A DNA stretch of 32,846 nucleotides from an uncultured Oscillospiraceae bacterium (GCA_947589225.1 CANQBC010000024.1:1-32846), one strand, 5' to 3'. Shown: positions 22,405-31,995, counted from the first letter of the stretch. Program-made: numbers and translations. Notes: generated by a model not told the origin, from the letters alone.

Positions 22405-25400
22405 TCATGCGGCGGGACGTTCTATCCCTGTCTTGCCGCCCAGATTCAGCGCGGCGTCCAGTTCCGCCAGGCGTGCGGATTTCTCCCGCAACTCCGCATC
22501 CATGGTAAAGGGTTTTGCTGCCTCGATTTTGGCGGATTCCAGCTGCCGGTTCAAATCGGCGAGCCGGTCCTGGGTTTCTTCCAGTTGCTCCGGCAGTTTT
22601 GACAGCGCGTTGTCGATGCGGGTGATGTTCCCGACAGCACTGCCGCCCAGCTCCACCGTATAGGCAACGGCGCCTCTGAAAGATACTTTGTGCTCACCGA
22701 ACATGGTCAGCGCAGCCGTGACCTTAAAGCCGCGGTAACTGCCGATCTCTACCGGCTCCGTCTGTGTGACACCGGCAATCGCGTCCAGCAGGGCCTCTCC
22801 GGCCTCGCCTTTTTCTGTATAAGTACGACCATGGATTGTCATGCCTGCAAAGCCTTCCATCGGGTGCGGATGTTCCGCCAGGGTCTGCATATCGGCCCGG
22901 ATGCCCGCGATCATGGCCTCATTCCGCCTGATTTCAGATGGGGACCGTTTCAGAATATCGTCCTCCAGCCGGTATTTCTTTGACTGAAAATCCGCTTTCA
23001 TCACGCGCAGTCGGGCAACGTCCACATCCAGCTCCATGCGCTCCTTGATGCGGGGATCCCCGGCGCACAGGGCCTTGATTTCCGCGAAGGACAGAACGGT
23101 TTCGTCCACGTCCTCACAAGAGCGGAGCGGCGTCCGGCTGGTCATGACCTGGGAGATGAATTTCTGCTTGGCCTCCACCGTCTGCCAGAGATAGCTGTCA
23201 AATGTGGACTCCGTCACATAGCGGTAGATGTGGACACGCGGGTTTTGGTTGCCCTGCCGGACGATGCGCCCGGCCCGCTGGGTCAGGTCACGGGGCCGCC
23301 ACGGGCAGTCGAGGTCATGGCTGGCAATAAGCCGGTCCTGGACGTTGGTGCCGGCGCCCATCTTCTGGGTGGAGCCGATCAGGACGCGCACCTGCCCGCT
23401 GCGTACTTTTGCAAACAGAGCCTTCTTTTGCTCATCAGAATTAGCCTCGTGGATGAACGCGATCTGTTCCGGAGGCATCCCGGCAGCGGTCAGCTTGCTC
23501 CGAATGTCATCGTAGATGTTGAAACCGCCTTTGCCCGATGTGGGCGTACTGATGTCACAGAAAACCAGCTGTGTCAGCCTGTCTGCTTCACCTTCCCGCC
23601 AGTGCCGGAGGATATTGGCGACGCACATATTGACTTTGGTTCCGGGCTCGTCTGGCAGAGTGGGGTTGATGATCCGCTGGTCCAGTCCCAGCTTGCGCCC
23701 ATCACTGGTAATTTTGAGCATATTGTCGGTGCGGGCGTCCACGGCGCCGGAATGAACAAGTTCCGCCCGTTTGGACAGTTCCTGAACCAATGCTTTCTGA
23801 TGTTCAGTAGGCTTGCTGACGACAGTATGGTATTCCACCTCCGGTGTGGGCAGGTCAAGCTGGTCGGCGGTCTTGATGTCCGCCACCTCCTTAAACATGG
23901 CCATCAGCTCCGGAAGGTTAAAGAATTTAGCGAACCGTGTCCGCGCCCGGTAGCCGGTGCCCGCCGGGTCAAGCTCCAGCGCCGTGACAGTCTCCCCAAA
24001 CCGCGATGCCCAGGAGTCGAATGTACCCATCCCCATTTCTTGCAGGCGGTCGTACTGGAGATAACGCTGGACGGTGAAAAACTCGGTCATGGAATTGCTG
24101 ATGGGCGTACCCGTTGCCATGATGATCCCACGCCCGTGGGTGATTTCATCCATATACCGGCATTTGGCAAACATATCGCTGGATTTCTGAGCCTCTGCAG
24201 TGGACAATCCGGCCACGTTCCGCATCTTTGTGTACAGGAACAGGTTTTTATACGCGTCGCTCTCGTCCACGAACATCCTGTCCACGCCGAGCTGCTCAAA
24301 GGAGATGACGGAATCCTTTTTCCAGTCGGCCTTTAGTTTCTCCAGCTTTGCCAGAAGGTCCTTCTTCAACTTTTCCATCTGTTTGATGGTGAACCGCTCG
24401 CCCTTGCTCGCCTTGACCTCACTGATGGCGTTGGTGATGTCGTCGATCTGATCGTTAATGATCTGCTCCTGCCGCTCGAAGCTGATAGGGATCTTTTCAA
24501 ACTGGCTGTGCCCGATAATGACCGCGTCCCAGTCGCCGGTGGCGATGCGGGCGCAGAACTTCTTGCGCCGGGCGGTCTCAAAATCGCGTTTCGTCGTGAC
24601 CAGGATATTGGCGGCGGGGTACAGCCGCAGGAATTCGGCGGCCATCTGCTGGGTCAGGTGGTTGGGTACCACAAAGATGGACTTGCTGCACAGGCCCAGG
24701 TGTTTGCTCTCCATGGCGGCGGCAATCATCTCAAAACTCTTTCCTGCGCCGACCTCATGCGCCAGCAGGGTGTTTCCGCCATAAAGCACGTGGGCGATGG
24801 CGCCCAGCTGGTGGGGACGGAGCTGGATGGACGGGTTGATGCCGTGAAAGACAATGTGGCTGCCATCATACTCACGGGGCCGGATGCAGTTCATAGTGTC
24901 GTTGTATACGCGCACCAGCGTCTGCCGCCGCTCCGGGTCTTTCCAGATCCAGTCTCTGAATGCGTCCTTGATCATCTGCTGCTTCTGTGCGGCCAGGGTG
25001 GTCTGCTTGGAATTGAGGACGCGGCGCTCCTTGCCGTCGGGGTCCTCAATCGTATCATAGACGCGCACATCCCGCAGATTCAGCGTTTCCTCCAGGATCT
25101 CATAAGCGTTGTACCGGTCCGTGCCGTAGGTGGTGCGTGCGGTGATGTCCCTGCTGGATACCCATGATTTGTTGGTGATGAACCACGCCGCCGTGGCCTT
25201 TACAAACACGACGCAGGTATTCTTCCGCTGGTATACAGGTGTCTGGAACGTCTCGTACATAAACTGCTGGATGTATTCCGGGGCAATCCACGTTGCGCCC
25301 AGGCGGACCTCGATCTCGCCGGCCTCCAGGTCCCTGGGCTGGGCGGCAAGCAGGGCATCCACGTTTGACTGGAAAGCAGGGTCAGCTTCAGCGGCCCGCC

Positions 25401-28026
25401 GTGCTTCCCGGAGTTTGCGGCGGACGTTGCCGGACAGGTATTCATCGGCGGTCTGCCATGCGGAGGTAAGGGGGTCTTTGTAGATCGCACCGCACAGGTC
25501 AACTGTCAGCTCCTGCTCTGTTTTCCCGGTCAGCTGCGCCATATAGGGCAAGTCCACCCGGGCGCGTTCGCCGATGGATACGGCCAGGGCCTCCTGCGCG
25601 GTGTCCACATGGGTCACGGGGACACGCCGGTTGATGGTGCGTCTGGTGAAAATATCCGCCTTGCGCTCCAACCTGCCGTCATCGTCCAGGACCTCCAAAG
25701 AGCAGAGCAGGTAGTAGGAGCTGTCTGACGAAAATGCCAGCCGGTTGGCCCGGCTGTTGATCAGGCCATACGCGCGTGTGAATGCATCGTAAAGGCGGTT
25801 TAGCTCCACCTGCTGGTCCCGTATGGTGCTGTCCGGGATCCCTTCCTTCATCTGAAGGGCAATCAACCGCTGCACACAGTCCCGCAGCCCAACCATACCA
25901 GTGACACGGGCTGCCGCGGCGGCGCTGAGTTTGGGGCGTACCATGACGGAGTTTTCCCGGTAGTAGACTTTCCCATTGACAATCGTGAAACTGTAGTTTT
26001 TCACGGCAGGATCAGCCGGGATGGAGTCAGCACCTTCTCCGTCCAGCTCTGTCACGGCGGCCCCACGGTATGTGCCATGGATGCGGGCAACTGCCTCGCG
26101 GAGCTGCTCGGACAGATCGGCGCCGGGGGTGGGGAAAACGGTGTAGTCCTGCCCATAGCGGGTGCTCTCGGAGCCGGGGCAGCCCAGCACCATTTCGGGG
26201 TTGTCCATGAAATAGCTGTTGACCGGATAGCCGTCCTGATTCTCTATGGTGCTCACCCAGTCGGGCAATGCTGTGCGAGGCTCAGCCCGTTTCTGGAAGA
26301 ACAGGATGTCGGAAACGATATCCGTCCCGGCATTTGCCTTGAAGGCTGAATTTGGCAGCCGGATCGCTCCCAGGAGGTCGGCGCGTTCAGCAAGATATTT
26401 ACGGGCGGCGGTGTCCTTGCTGTCCATAGTGTAACGACTGGTGACAAAGGCCATGACACCGCCGGGGCGCAGCTGGTCCATGGTTTTACAGAGGAAATAG
26501 TTGTGGATGCTGAAGCCGTACCGGTTATAGGCGGGGTCGTTGACCTGATACTGCCCGAAAGGCACGTTGCCAACGGCAATATCGAAGAAGTCATTTGGAA
26601 AGCAGGCGTTCTCATAGCCCTGGACAGCGATGTTGGCTTTGGGGTAGAGCTGCTGGGCGATGCGCCCGGTGATGGGGTCCAGCTCCACGCCGTACAGTTT
26701 GGATGCGGCCATGCTTTCCGGCAGGAGGCCGAAGAAGTTACCCACGCCGCAGGAGGGCTCCAGCACGTTCCCGGTGGTGAAGCCCATGTTGCCCACGGCC
26801 TCGTAGATGGCCCGGATGACCGTGGGGCTGGTGTAATGGGCATTGAGGGTGGAGGCGCGGGCGGCAGCGTATTCCTCCGGGGTCAGGAGACTTTTCAGCT
26901 CGGCATACTCCGCACTCCACGCCTCCTTGTCCGGGTCAAATGCGTCGGGGACGCCGCCCCAGCCCACATACCGGGACAGGACCTCCTGCTCGGCGGGGGT
27001 GGCGCTGCGGCCCTCGGCCTCGATCTGCTTCAGGGCGCGGATGGCGGCTGTGTTCATTTGATACTTGGCCTTGGGGCCGCCCTCGCCCAGATGGTCGTCC
27101 GTGATGCGGAAGTTGTGGGCAGACGGTTCGGAATCAAAAAAATAAACAGGGGCGGCGGCAGGTTTTGTGTCACCTGCCGCCGCCCCTGTGTCCAAAGTTT
27201 TGGGTGCCGGTATCTCTATGCGGGAAGGCGGTACGTCCTTGGGCGGAGCCGCCGGAGGCAAGGCCCCGGCGGCCTGGTCGTGCTCATATTTGCGGATGGC
27301 GTACTCGATCTGCCGTAAAATCATACCTGCGCTCTCGTTGACGGCGCTGCCCAGGGCCAGGACCACGTCCCTGGTGTTGAACTCCCGGATACAGTCGAAG
27401 TCCTCGGGGGAGAAATAGCTGTCCAGGTCAAAGCCGCAGCGGGCCAGCAGCAGGAAGGCCAGGCTGACCGTCATAGCCGCCTGAAAACGCATGGCGACGT
27501 TTTCCTCGTCCAGTTCTTCCAGAAAACTGTCGTGGACGGAATATAGAAGATCCTGCTTAAAATCGTGCCAGCGTTCCTCTGAAAATCGGACGGCGAGATT
27601 GATCAGCTGCTTGTCCAGGCCATCGCCGCCAGAAACGCCGAAGCACTCCTCCAAACGGGACGTGACGGCTCCCTGGTATTCCTCCCGGTACACCCACGGC
27701 ATAGGGTCACGGGCGTTTTCCTGGCGCTGCGTGTCTGCAACGTCAAAAACATAGCGGAGAAACGTCCTTCCCCCGCTCTTGCAGAGCAGGGCGATGCCCT
27801 TTGAGCCCCTGCGGATACGGCGGCCCATGCGGCGGGTCCACAGGTCGAACCCGGCACAGGCTGTGGCGGTGGGCCGCTGTGTATAGATCATGACCTGGTC
27901 GAGGAAGTTATATTTATAGAAATGGCCCGCCAGGATCAGAAAACGGCTCCAGTCCTTGATTTGTGCGGTCAGGGACTTCGTGGCACGGTCTGCCATCTGC
28001 GTGTAGGTTTCAACTTTTGTGGTCAC
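22405..28026 (-). CDS. Giant N6-DNA methylase / SNF2-type helicase, 1873 aa
   Basis: Starts VTTKVETYTQMADRATKSLT at a GTG (28026) after AAAGGGG; the upstream in-frame extension lacks a site and overlaps the 67-aa gene. The N-terminal ~270 residues resemble the ArdC/LtrC-like DNA-binding region (FLDQVMIYTQRPTATACAGF). An N6-methylase domain has motif I VLEPSCGVGNFF (about 421-432) and motif IV GNVPFGQY (about 486-493). An SF2/SNF2 helicase follows: Walker A AHEVGAGKS (about 1089-1097), DESD (about 1254), ATGTPISNS (about 1304) and QRAGRIVRQGNQ (about 1583-1594). The tail is coiled coil. Such fused proteins are typical of clostridial conjugative elements and are thought to process or protect element DNA. 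Motif IV is NVPF rather than NPPY/F, so methylation activity is uncertain. Confidence 0.9.
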   Translation of the reverse strand: MTTKVETYTQMADRATKSLTAQIKDWSRFLILAGHFYKYNFLDQVMIYTQRPTATACAGFDLWTRRMGRRIRRGSKGIALLCKSGGRTFLRYVFDVADTQRQENARDPMPWVYREEYQGAVTSRLEECFGVSGGDGLDKQLINLAVRFSEERWHDFKQDLLYSVHDSFLEELDEENVAMRFQAAMTVSLAFLLLARCGFDLDSYFSPEDFDCIREFNTRDVVLALGSAVNESAGMILRQIEYAIRKYEHDQAAGALPPAAPPKDVPPSRIEIPAPKTLDTGAAAGDTKPAAAPVYFFDSEPSAHNFRITDDHLGEGGPKAKYQMNTAAIRALKQIEAEGRSATPAEQEVLSRYVGWGGVPDAFDPDKEAWSAEYAELKSLLTPEEYAAARASTLNAHYTSPTVIRAIYEAVGNMGFTTGNVLEPSCGVGNFFGLLPESMAASKLYGVELDPITGRIAQQLYPKANIAVQGYENACFPNDFFDIAVGNVPFGQYQVNDPAYNRYGFSIHNYFLCKTMDQLRPGGVMAFVTSRYTMDSKDTAARKYLAERADLLGAIRLPNSAFKANAGTDIVSDILFFQKRAEPRTALPDWVSTIENQDGYPVNSYFMDNPEMVLGCPGSESTRYGQDYTVFPTPGADLSEQLREAVARIHGTYRGAAVTELDGEGADSIPADPAVKNYSFTIVNGKVYYRENSVMVRPKLSAAAAARVTGMVGLRDCVQRLIALQMKEGIPDSTIRDQQVELNRLYDAFTRAYGLINSRANRLAFSSDSSYYLLCSLEVLDDDGRLERKADIFTRRTINRRVPVTHVDTAQEALAVSIGERARVDLPYMAQLTGKTEQELTVDLCGAIYKDPLTSAWQTADEYLSGNVRRKLREARRAAEADPAFQSNVDALLAAQPRDLEAGEIEVRLGATWIAPEYIQQFMYETFQTPVYQRKNTCVVFVKATAAWFITNKSWVSSRDITARTTYGTDRYNAYEILEETLNLRDVRVYDTIEDPDGKERRVLNSKQTTLAAQKQQMIKDAFRDWIWKDPERRQTLVRVYNDTMNCIRPREYDGSHIVFHGINPSIQLRPHQLGAIAHVLYGGNTLLAHEVGAGKSFEMIAAAMESKHLGLCSKSIFVVPNHLTQQMAAEFLRLYPAANILVTTKRDFETARRKKFCARIATGDWDAVIIGHSQFEKIPISFERQEQIINDQIDDITNAISEVKASKGERFTIKQMEKLKKDLLAKLEKLKADWKKDSVISFEQLGVDRMFVDESDAYKNLFLYTKMRNVAGLSTAEAQKSSDMFAKCRYMDEITHGRGIIMATGTPISNSMTEFFTVQRYLQYDRLQEMGMGTFDSWASRFGETVTALELDPAGTGYRARTRFAKFFNLPELMAMFKEVADIKTADQLDLPTPEVEYHTVVSKPTEHQKALVQELSKRAELVHSGAVDARTDNMLKITSDGRKLGLDQRIINPTLPDEPGTKVNMCVANILRHWREGEADRLTQLVFCDISTPTSGKGGFNIYDDIRSKLTAAGMPPEQIAFIHEANSDEQKKALFAKVRSGQVRVLIGSTQKMGAGTNVQDRLIASHDLDCPWRPRDLTQRAGRIVRQGNQNPRVHIYRYVTESTFDSYLWQTVEAKQKFISQVMTSRTPLRSCEDVDETVLSFAEIKALCAGDPRIKERMELDVDVARLRVMKADFQSKKYRLEDDILKRSPSEIRRNEAMIAGIRADMQTLAEHPHPMEGFAGMTIHGRTYTEKGEAGEALLDAIAGVTQTEPVEIGSYRGFKVTAALTMFGEHKVSFRGAVAYTVELGGSAVGNITRIDNALSKLPEQLEETQDRLADLNRQLESAKIEAAKPFTMDAELREKSARLAELDAALNLGGKTGIERPAA

Positions 28027-28057
28027 AGTATCACCCCTTTCCGGTGTTTGATTCGAT

Positions 28058-28261
28058 CTATCGGACCGCGATTCGCCGGTCCCCATCCTCCGCTGCCGCG
28101 GCAAGCCTCTCTGCGATGCTGTGATACTGCTCCGCCCGGAGCAGGCACAGGCCGCGCTCGATCTCAGCCGCCGCCGTTTCCGCGGCCTGTTTCAGCCGGT
28201 CGGACGACTCGGACATTTCTTTGGCCGTCCATGCGATCTCCTGTTTTGCAAATGACTGCAT
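28058..28261 (-). CDS. Small helical protein, 67 aa
   Basis: Starts MQSFAKQEIAWTAKEMSESS at 28261 after AAGGGA. Its start lies inside the end of the TOPRIM gene (stop at 28164) in another frame, an overlap of 98 bases. The product is an Ala/Glu-rich helix-forming protein (DRLKQAAETAAAEIERGLCL, then RAEQYHSIAERLAAAAEDGD). No family was recognised. Its place between two replication-module genes and a 31-base gap to the next start support it as real. It could be an accessory subunit or excision factor; nothing shows which. Confidence 0.6.
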   Translation of the reverse strand: MQSFAKQEIAWTAKEMSESSDRLKQAAETAAAEIERGLCLLRAEQYHSIAERLAAAAEDGDRRIAVR

Positions 28262-29171
28262 TTTCTGTCGTTCCCTTCTTCTGCAAAAATTCATTCCAAT
28301 CTTTACCGCTCGGGGGCACCTGGTCCGCAGTGTCATAGCCCAGCGCCCGGTATTTGATTTTGAGCCTTTCCGCGGCGGCCCGGCCCCATTTATCGGCGTC
28401 GAGACAGAAAATGACCCGCCTGATATGCGGATTTTCGTGCAGATACGTTTCCAACGGGGCGTCGTGCAGGCCACACAGGGCGATGGAACCGGTCTGGCCG
28501 TAAAGTGTGAAAAAGCTCATCAGGTCGATGGGAGCCTCGAACACGGAAACGCTATCCGGGACGGAGCCGCAGGAAACGCGGAACGCGATCTGCTTGTCAC
28601 TGCCGGCCACATCGCCCTTAAAGTTCCCCAGGGTGCTCCTTCGGGCGGCGAATACTGCCTTTCCGGCCCCGTTATACCCCACAAAGACGCAATCATGGCA
28701 TTTTGCGTCCTCATAGAGCAGGCCCAGTCGGATGAAGTCATCTGTGACTTTGGCAGCGATTCCCCGGCTGCCCAAATAGGCGCGGACACGGTCGTTGTTG
28801 TAGTACTTCGGGGGAAGGGCAAAGTCTGGCCGTTCCTTCCGGTACTGCGTGTCTATGCGCTGGACCGGGGAAGGGGAGGGGGCCGCGGAACAGCCATTGA
28901 ATGCCAGCAGGTAGCGGACGGCCTCCTGGAACGACATGCCCTGGAAATGCCGCAGGAACGCGATGGCGTCGCCGCCGACGGATTCCGAGTAGCGGTACCA
29001 TGTATGCCGGTTCCAGATGCGCAGACTGTCCATCTCGCTGGTCGTGAAAAACCGGCCGGCGCGCCTGACATGGTAGCCGAGGCTGGAAAGTAGCTCCGGC
29101 AGATCCGTGTCGTTGGCAGCCTCGATTTCAGCGGCTGTATATCTGTCTGGCCTGTACCCGGAGTTAATCAT
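28164..29171 (-). CDS. TOPRIM / DUF3991-type primase-like protein, 335 aa
   Basis: Starts MINSGYRPDRYTAAEIEAAN at 29171; this ATG overlaps the upstream stop (ATGATTAA), and the longer open frame is an artefact of that neighbour. The N-terminus has the DnaG/DUF3991-like pattern (LLSSLGYHVRRAGRFFTTSE; SVGGDAIAFLRHFQGMSFQE). The C-terminal TOPRIM part has the glutamate motif SVFEAPIDLMSFF (about 225-237) and the DxD motif CLDADKWGRAA (about 272-282). These coordinate metal in primases and topoisomerases. It probably makes primers or binds single-stranded DNA during element replication, together with SSB and the methylase-helicase. Confidence 0.85.
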   Translation of the reverse strand: MINSGYRPDRYTAAEIEAANDTDLPELLSSLGYHVRRAGRFFTTSEMDSLRIWNRHTWYRYSESVGGDAIAFLRHFQGMSFQEAVRYLLAFNGCSAAPSPSPVQRIDTQYRKERPDFALPPKYYNNDRVRAYLGSRGIAAKVTDDFIRLGLLYEDAKCHDCVFVGYNGAGKAVFAARRSTLGNFKGDVAGSDKQIAFRVSCGSVPDSVSVFEAPIDLMSFFTLYGQTGSIALCGLHDAPLETYLHENPHIRRVIFCLDADKWGRAAAERLKIKYRALGYDTADQVPPSGKDWNEFLQKKGTTENAVICKTGDRMDGQRNVRVVRPAETGRGNGGG

Positions 29172-29598
29172 GGCCTTTACAGATCTCCGTGGCGGCCTTC
29201 TCGATGCCTCGTTTGAGCCGCGGGTCCCCCAGGACTTCCGTCGCCGTATAGCCCAGGGCGTCCAGTGCCTCCTCTGTATCCATGGTGCAGCCAAACTCAT
29301 GGTCGCTGAGTTCCTGGAGGAACATCTCATAGATGAATCCTTCCCCGGTTTCATCCGCCCCGATGGCCGCCTGCAACTCCGCCTCCTGCCGCTCCAGCGT
29401 TTCATGCAGCAGGGCATGGTCCTTCTTTTGGACGAAGCCGCCGCCCGGCAGGCGGTACAGCTTGTCCGTGTCCTTTTCCGGGTCGAGGCCCCAGCCGTGC
29501 ATCATCTCACCAAACTGCCGGTCATTGAACGCAAAGCCGAGGGGGAGTCTGTTTATCTCCTCCTGGTGCCGGCGCTTCATATCCGCGTAGCGGTTCAT
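29164..29598 (-). CDS. Uncharacterised 144-aa replication-module protein
   Basis: Starts MNRYADMKRRHQEEINRLPL at 29598, with GGAGG upstream; the start overlaps the preceding stop (ATGA), and its own stop overlaps the TOPRIM start. The protein has an N-terminal basic helix, then FAFNDRQFGEMMHGWGLDPE and a Glu-rich C-terminus (EEALDALGYTATEVLGDPRL). Proteins of this pattern are common beside SSB, TOPRIM and methylase-helicase genes in clostridial elements. Molecular function is unknown. Confidence 0.75.
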   Translation of the reverse strand: MNRYADMKRRHQEEINRLPLGFAFNDRQFGEMMHGWGLDPEKDTDKLYRLPGGGFVQKKDHALLHETLERQEAELQAAIGADETGEGFIYEMFLQELSDHEFGCTMDTEEALDALGYTATEVLGDPRLKRGIEKAATEICKGHD

Positions 29599-30590
29599 AC
29601 AGCGATCACCTCCATTCTGTCAATGTTTTTGGGGCTTACAATCTTCAAAAGCGTGTCCCGCCATGCCGACGCGCACATCCCGTAGACATCCCCCACATCG
29701 TAACGGCCCCGGCCGCAGCCGTCGGGAAGTGCCGCCCAGATGTACCGAATTGGTATCCGTACCTCTTTTTCCAGTTGGATCTCCATAACGCTTCCGCCGC
29801 CGTCCCACGGGTCGAACAGGCCGCACATGGTATCCTTGCCCAGCGTGATAGTGCCGCAGTAGGGATTTTTCCGCGCATCATAAAAGCGCCCATTTCGGTC
29901 CTGGAGCCTGACACAGCGGTTGAGTTCCATCAGCTTGGCTAGCGTCATGCGCACAAGGAAGGTCACGGCGGCCATGCTGGAGGGAAGGTTGGCGCACTCC
30001 ACGCGGCAGCTCTCCAGAAATCCCTTCGGGTCCCGCATATCCCCCTCCCGGAGCGCACGCCAAAGTTGGGTCTTGGTATACCCCTGCTGGCGGGCAAGCC
30101 ACAGGAGGGAGCTCTTTTCGTCCAGCCGGGCGTTATAGTCCCCATACCAGCAGGGATAGGGGGAGTTCAGCGTAAAGTCATAGTTTCCGTCCCCGGTATC
30201 CAGCAGGATATTCACGCAAAACTCCTGATTGAGAAAATGGTCCTCGGGATAAGCCCAGTACGTCAGCTCTGTGATGATGTCGCTGAGATCGTCTTCGTCG
30301 TCACCCAGGCCCTCCGGGTACGGACCGTCTGGCGCGGTGAGCGCCTGGCGGATTTCCTTTTCCAGTTCTGCCTGATAGACGCACGCCGCCTCGAAATACC
30401 ATTCCTCCAGTTTCTCCAGAAGCGCCAGTTCCGGGTCTGCGGACTGGCAGATTTCGGCCGCTGTCTTTTCGTCCATCTCGTCACGGTAATCCGCGTAGAT
30501 CTCCATACGGAAAGAGCCGTCCGGCTGCTTTGCGTACCAGTATTTTCCCTCCAAAATGGCGGCGACAGCGGTTTCCAGGTCCGTACTCAT
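29595..30590 (-). CDS. Uncharacterised 331-aa protein
   Basis: Starts MSTDLETAVAAILEGKYWYA at 30590, with GGAGG 7 bases upstream; overlaps the preceding gene by four bases (ATGA) and the following one likewise. It is acidic and soluble: EKLEEWYFEAACVYQAELEK near residue 77, a DDEDDLSD patch near 113, and a C-terminal half with LVRMTLAKLMELNRCVRLQD and MEIQLEKEVRIPIRYIW. No catalytic motif was recognised. The tight overlaps show one polycistronic unit with DNA-processing genes. Confidence 0.7.
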   Translation of the reverse strand: MSTDLETAVAAILEGKYWYAKQPDGSFRMEIYADYRDEMDEKTAAEICQSADPELALLEKLEEWYFEAACVYQAELEKEIRQALTAPDGPYPEGLGDDEDDLSDIITELTYWAYPEDHFLNQEFCVNILLDTGDGNYDFTLNSPYPCWYGDYNARLDEKSSLLWLARQQGYTKTQLWRALREGDMRDPKGFLESCRVECANLPSSMAAVTFLVRMTLAKLMELNRCVRLQDRNGRFYDARKNPYCGTITLGKDTMCGLFDPWDGGGSVMEIQLEKEVRIPIRYIWAALPDGCGRGRYDVGDVYGMCASAWRDTLLKIVSPKNIDRMEVIAV

Positions 30591-30877
30591 TGACCGTCCT
30601 CCCGTGTGAGCGGCTGGAAGGTCACGGTACATGCGCGGGCGACCTCAAAGGCAATGACCTCAACCGTCAAGCCGTCTGTGAGATCGGAGTGCGCAGCGAT
30701 GTTCTCCGCGATGGCGATGATGTCATTGGTGGCCAGGTGCGGCTTGCTCCCGGCCAGGTCCAGGAGCAGATGGCCGTACTCGTCGTTGCTGCCGCGTGTG
30801 TACCATTCCTGCCGGATACACAGCGCCCGCAGCGCCGACGGGCTCAGGCGGCGTATCTCTCTGTATGCTCTGTTCAT
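30587..30877 (-). CDS. Uncharacterised 96-aa protein
   Basis: Starts MNRAYREIRRLSPSALRALC at 30877 with GGGAGG upstream. A basic N-terminal half (RALCIRQEWYTRGSNDEYGH) is followed by an acidic helical part (NDIIAIAENIAAHSDLTDGL) and EVARACTVTFQPLTRED. Its stop overlaps the next start. No family recognised; it belongs to the coupled replication-module operon. Confidence 0.7.
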   Translation of the reverse strand: MNRAYREIRRLSPSALRALCIRQEWYTRGSNDEYGHLLLDLAGSKPHLATNDIIAIAENIAAHSDLTDGLTVEVIAFEVARACTVTFQPLTREDGQ

Positions 30878-30894
30878 CGCGCAAGCCTCCCTTC

Positions 30895-31521
30895 TCATGT
30901 GTGCAGGCCGTAGTATGCCTTTTCCATGTTCTCCTGGTTGTGCAGGATCAGCCCGCCGCACAGGCAGGGATGGCCGTCCCGGTACTCCCGGAAGAAGAAG
31001 GAATAGGGCGTGAAATCGTTGTAGAGCCGGACCTCCTCCGCGTCCGGCCAGTTGAAGTTCCGGGCCAGGGCCTTGCCCAGCTTGTGCCGGATGCGCCGGC
31101 TGCCGGCGGCGGCTTTCAAATTTCTCTTGTCGCCGTCGAATACAAGGCGCGGACGGTCCCTGTCCGTATTCAGAGAAAGGGCCCGGAATGTCCGGGAACC
31201 GTCCTGCCGGCGGCTGTTTTGGAGAAATTCCTCAAACTCAGACCAGCGCAGCGTAACGGTCTGCTCCGTGCCCTCCACGCGGTCCGGGCCACGTCCGGCC
31301 AGCCAGGTGAACAGGAACACAATGCGGTCGCGGGCCTGATCCAGCCGGAGCTTCACAAAGGAATGGATGTCCGAACTGATGGCCCAGCCGTCCCGCCGGA
31401 GCCGGTCGAATTCGTCGTACCCGATATAGAAACGGTGGGGTGATTTCATGCGGGCACTGACCGTGCGGATACCGACGGCATTCTCGTCGGCCTCGGCGCA
31501 CAGCATGATCCGATTTGTCAT
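30895..31521 (-). CDS. Uncharacterised 208-aa protein
   Basis: Starts MTNRIMLCAEADENAVGIRT at 31521 after a strong AAAGGAGG. The pattern is mixed alpha/beta with many basic residues (FRALSLNTDRDRPRLVFDGD; KLGKALARNFNWPDAEEVRL) and ends DGHPCLCGGLILHNQENMEK. The single CLCGG pair is not a full zinc ribbon. A strongly basic middle suggests nucleic acid binding. Genes like this accompany SSB in clostridial elements; I could not assign a named family. Confidence 0.7.
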   Translation of the reverse strand: MTNRIMLCAEADENAVGIRTVSARMKSPHRFYIGYDEFDRLRRDGWAISSDIHSFVKLRLDQARDRIVFLFTWLAGRGPDRVEGTEQTVTLRWSEFEEFLQNSRRQDGSRTFRALSLNTDRDRPRLVFDGDKRNLKAAAGSRRIRHKLGKALARNFNWPDAEEVRLYNDFTPYSFFFREYRDGHPCLCGGLILHNQENMEKAYYGLHT

Positions 31522-31552
31522 AACCGCGTCCTCCTTTTGATTTTTGGGCGCA

Positions 31553-31583
31553 AAAAAAGCGGGAAGGTCATGCCTCCCACATA
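31553..31583 (-). terminator. Weak hairpin with T run after the SSB gene
   Basis: In the minus direction, GGGAGG pairs with CCTTCCC (one bulge) and is followed by G, C and T7. It lies just after the SSB stop and before the next gene. It may reduce rather than stop transcription. Confidence 0.45.
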
Positions 31584-31593
31584 CCGGAATTTA

Positions 31594-31995
31594 TCAGAAT
31601 GGCAGATCGCAATCCGCGCTGTAGCCGCCGGCGGATGCATCGGCAGCCGCATAGGCCGGCTGCCCCTCTTGGGCCTGCGGCTTGCTGTCGCCGAAATTGA
31701 CGCTGCCCGCCAGGATCTCGGCGGTGCGGCGTTTGTTGCCGTCCCGGTCCGTCCAGTCGCGGATCTGGAGCCGCCCATCCACCACCGCCATACGGCCTTT
31801 GGTGAAATACTTGCCGACAAACTCCGCCGTATTGCGCCATGCGACGACGTTCACGAAGTCCGTGGCTTTTTCACCGCCCGTTTTGTAGTCACGGTCACAG
31901 GCCACAGAGAAGTTGCAGACAGGAAGCCCGGTCGGGGTATAGCGCAGCTCAGGGTCACGGGTCAGGCGGCCCATTAGGGTGATGTGATTCAACAT
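31594..31995 (-). CDS. ssb: Single-stranded DNA-binding protein
   Basis: 133 aa from the ATG at 31995, 8 bases after GGAGG. It begins MLNHITLMGRLTRDPELRYT, the standard SSB start, with the OB-fold continuing (FVNVVAWRNTAEFVGKYFTK, GRLQIRDWTDRDGNKRRTAE). A short Gln/Ala/Gly linker leads to the acidic tip DCDLPF, the partner-binding tail of SSBs. It protects single-stranded DNA of the element during replication or transfer. It belongs to the right-end module that also encodes the TOPRIM protein and methylase-helicase. At 133 aa it is shorter than most host SSBs, as expected for an element copy. Confidence 0.95.
   Translation of the reverse strand: MLNHITLMGRLTRDPELRYTPTGLPVCNFSVACDRDYKTGGEKATDFVNVVAWRNTAEFVGKYFTKGRMAVVDGRLQIRDWTDRDGNKRRTAEILAGSVNFGDSKPQAQEGQPAYAAADASAGGYSADCDLPF

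Noticed and set aside
28164-29417. Long 417-codon form of the TOPRIM gene
   Set aside because: The first 82 codons are a shadow of the upstream 144-aa gene; the ATG at 29171 overlaps the upstream stop as in the other coupled pairs here.
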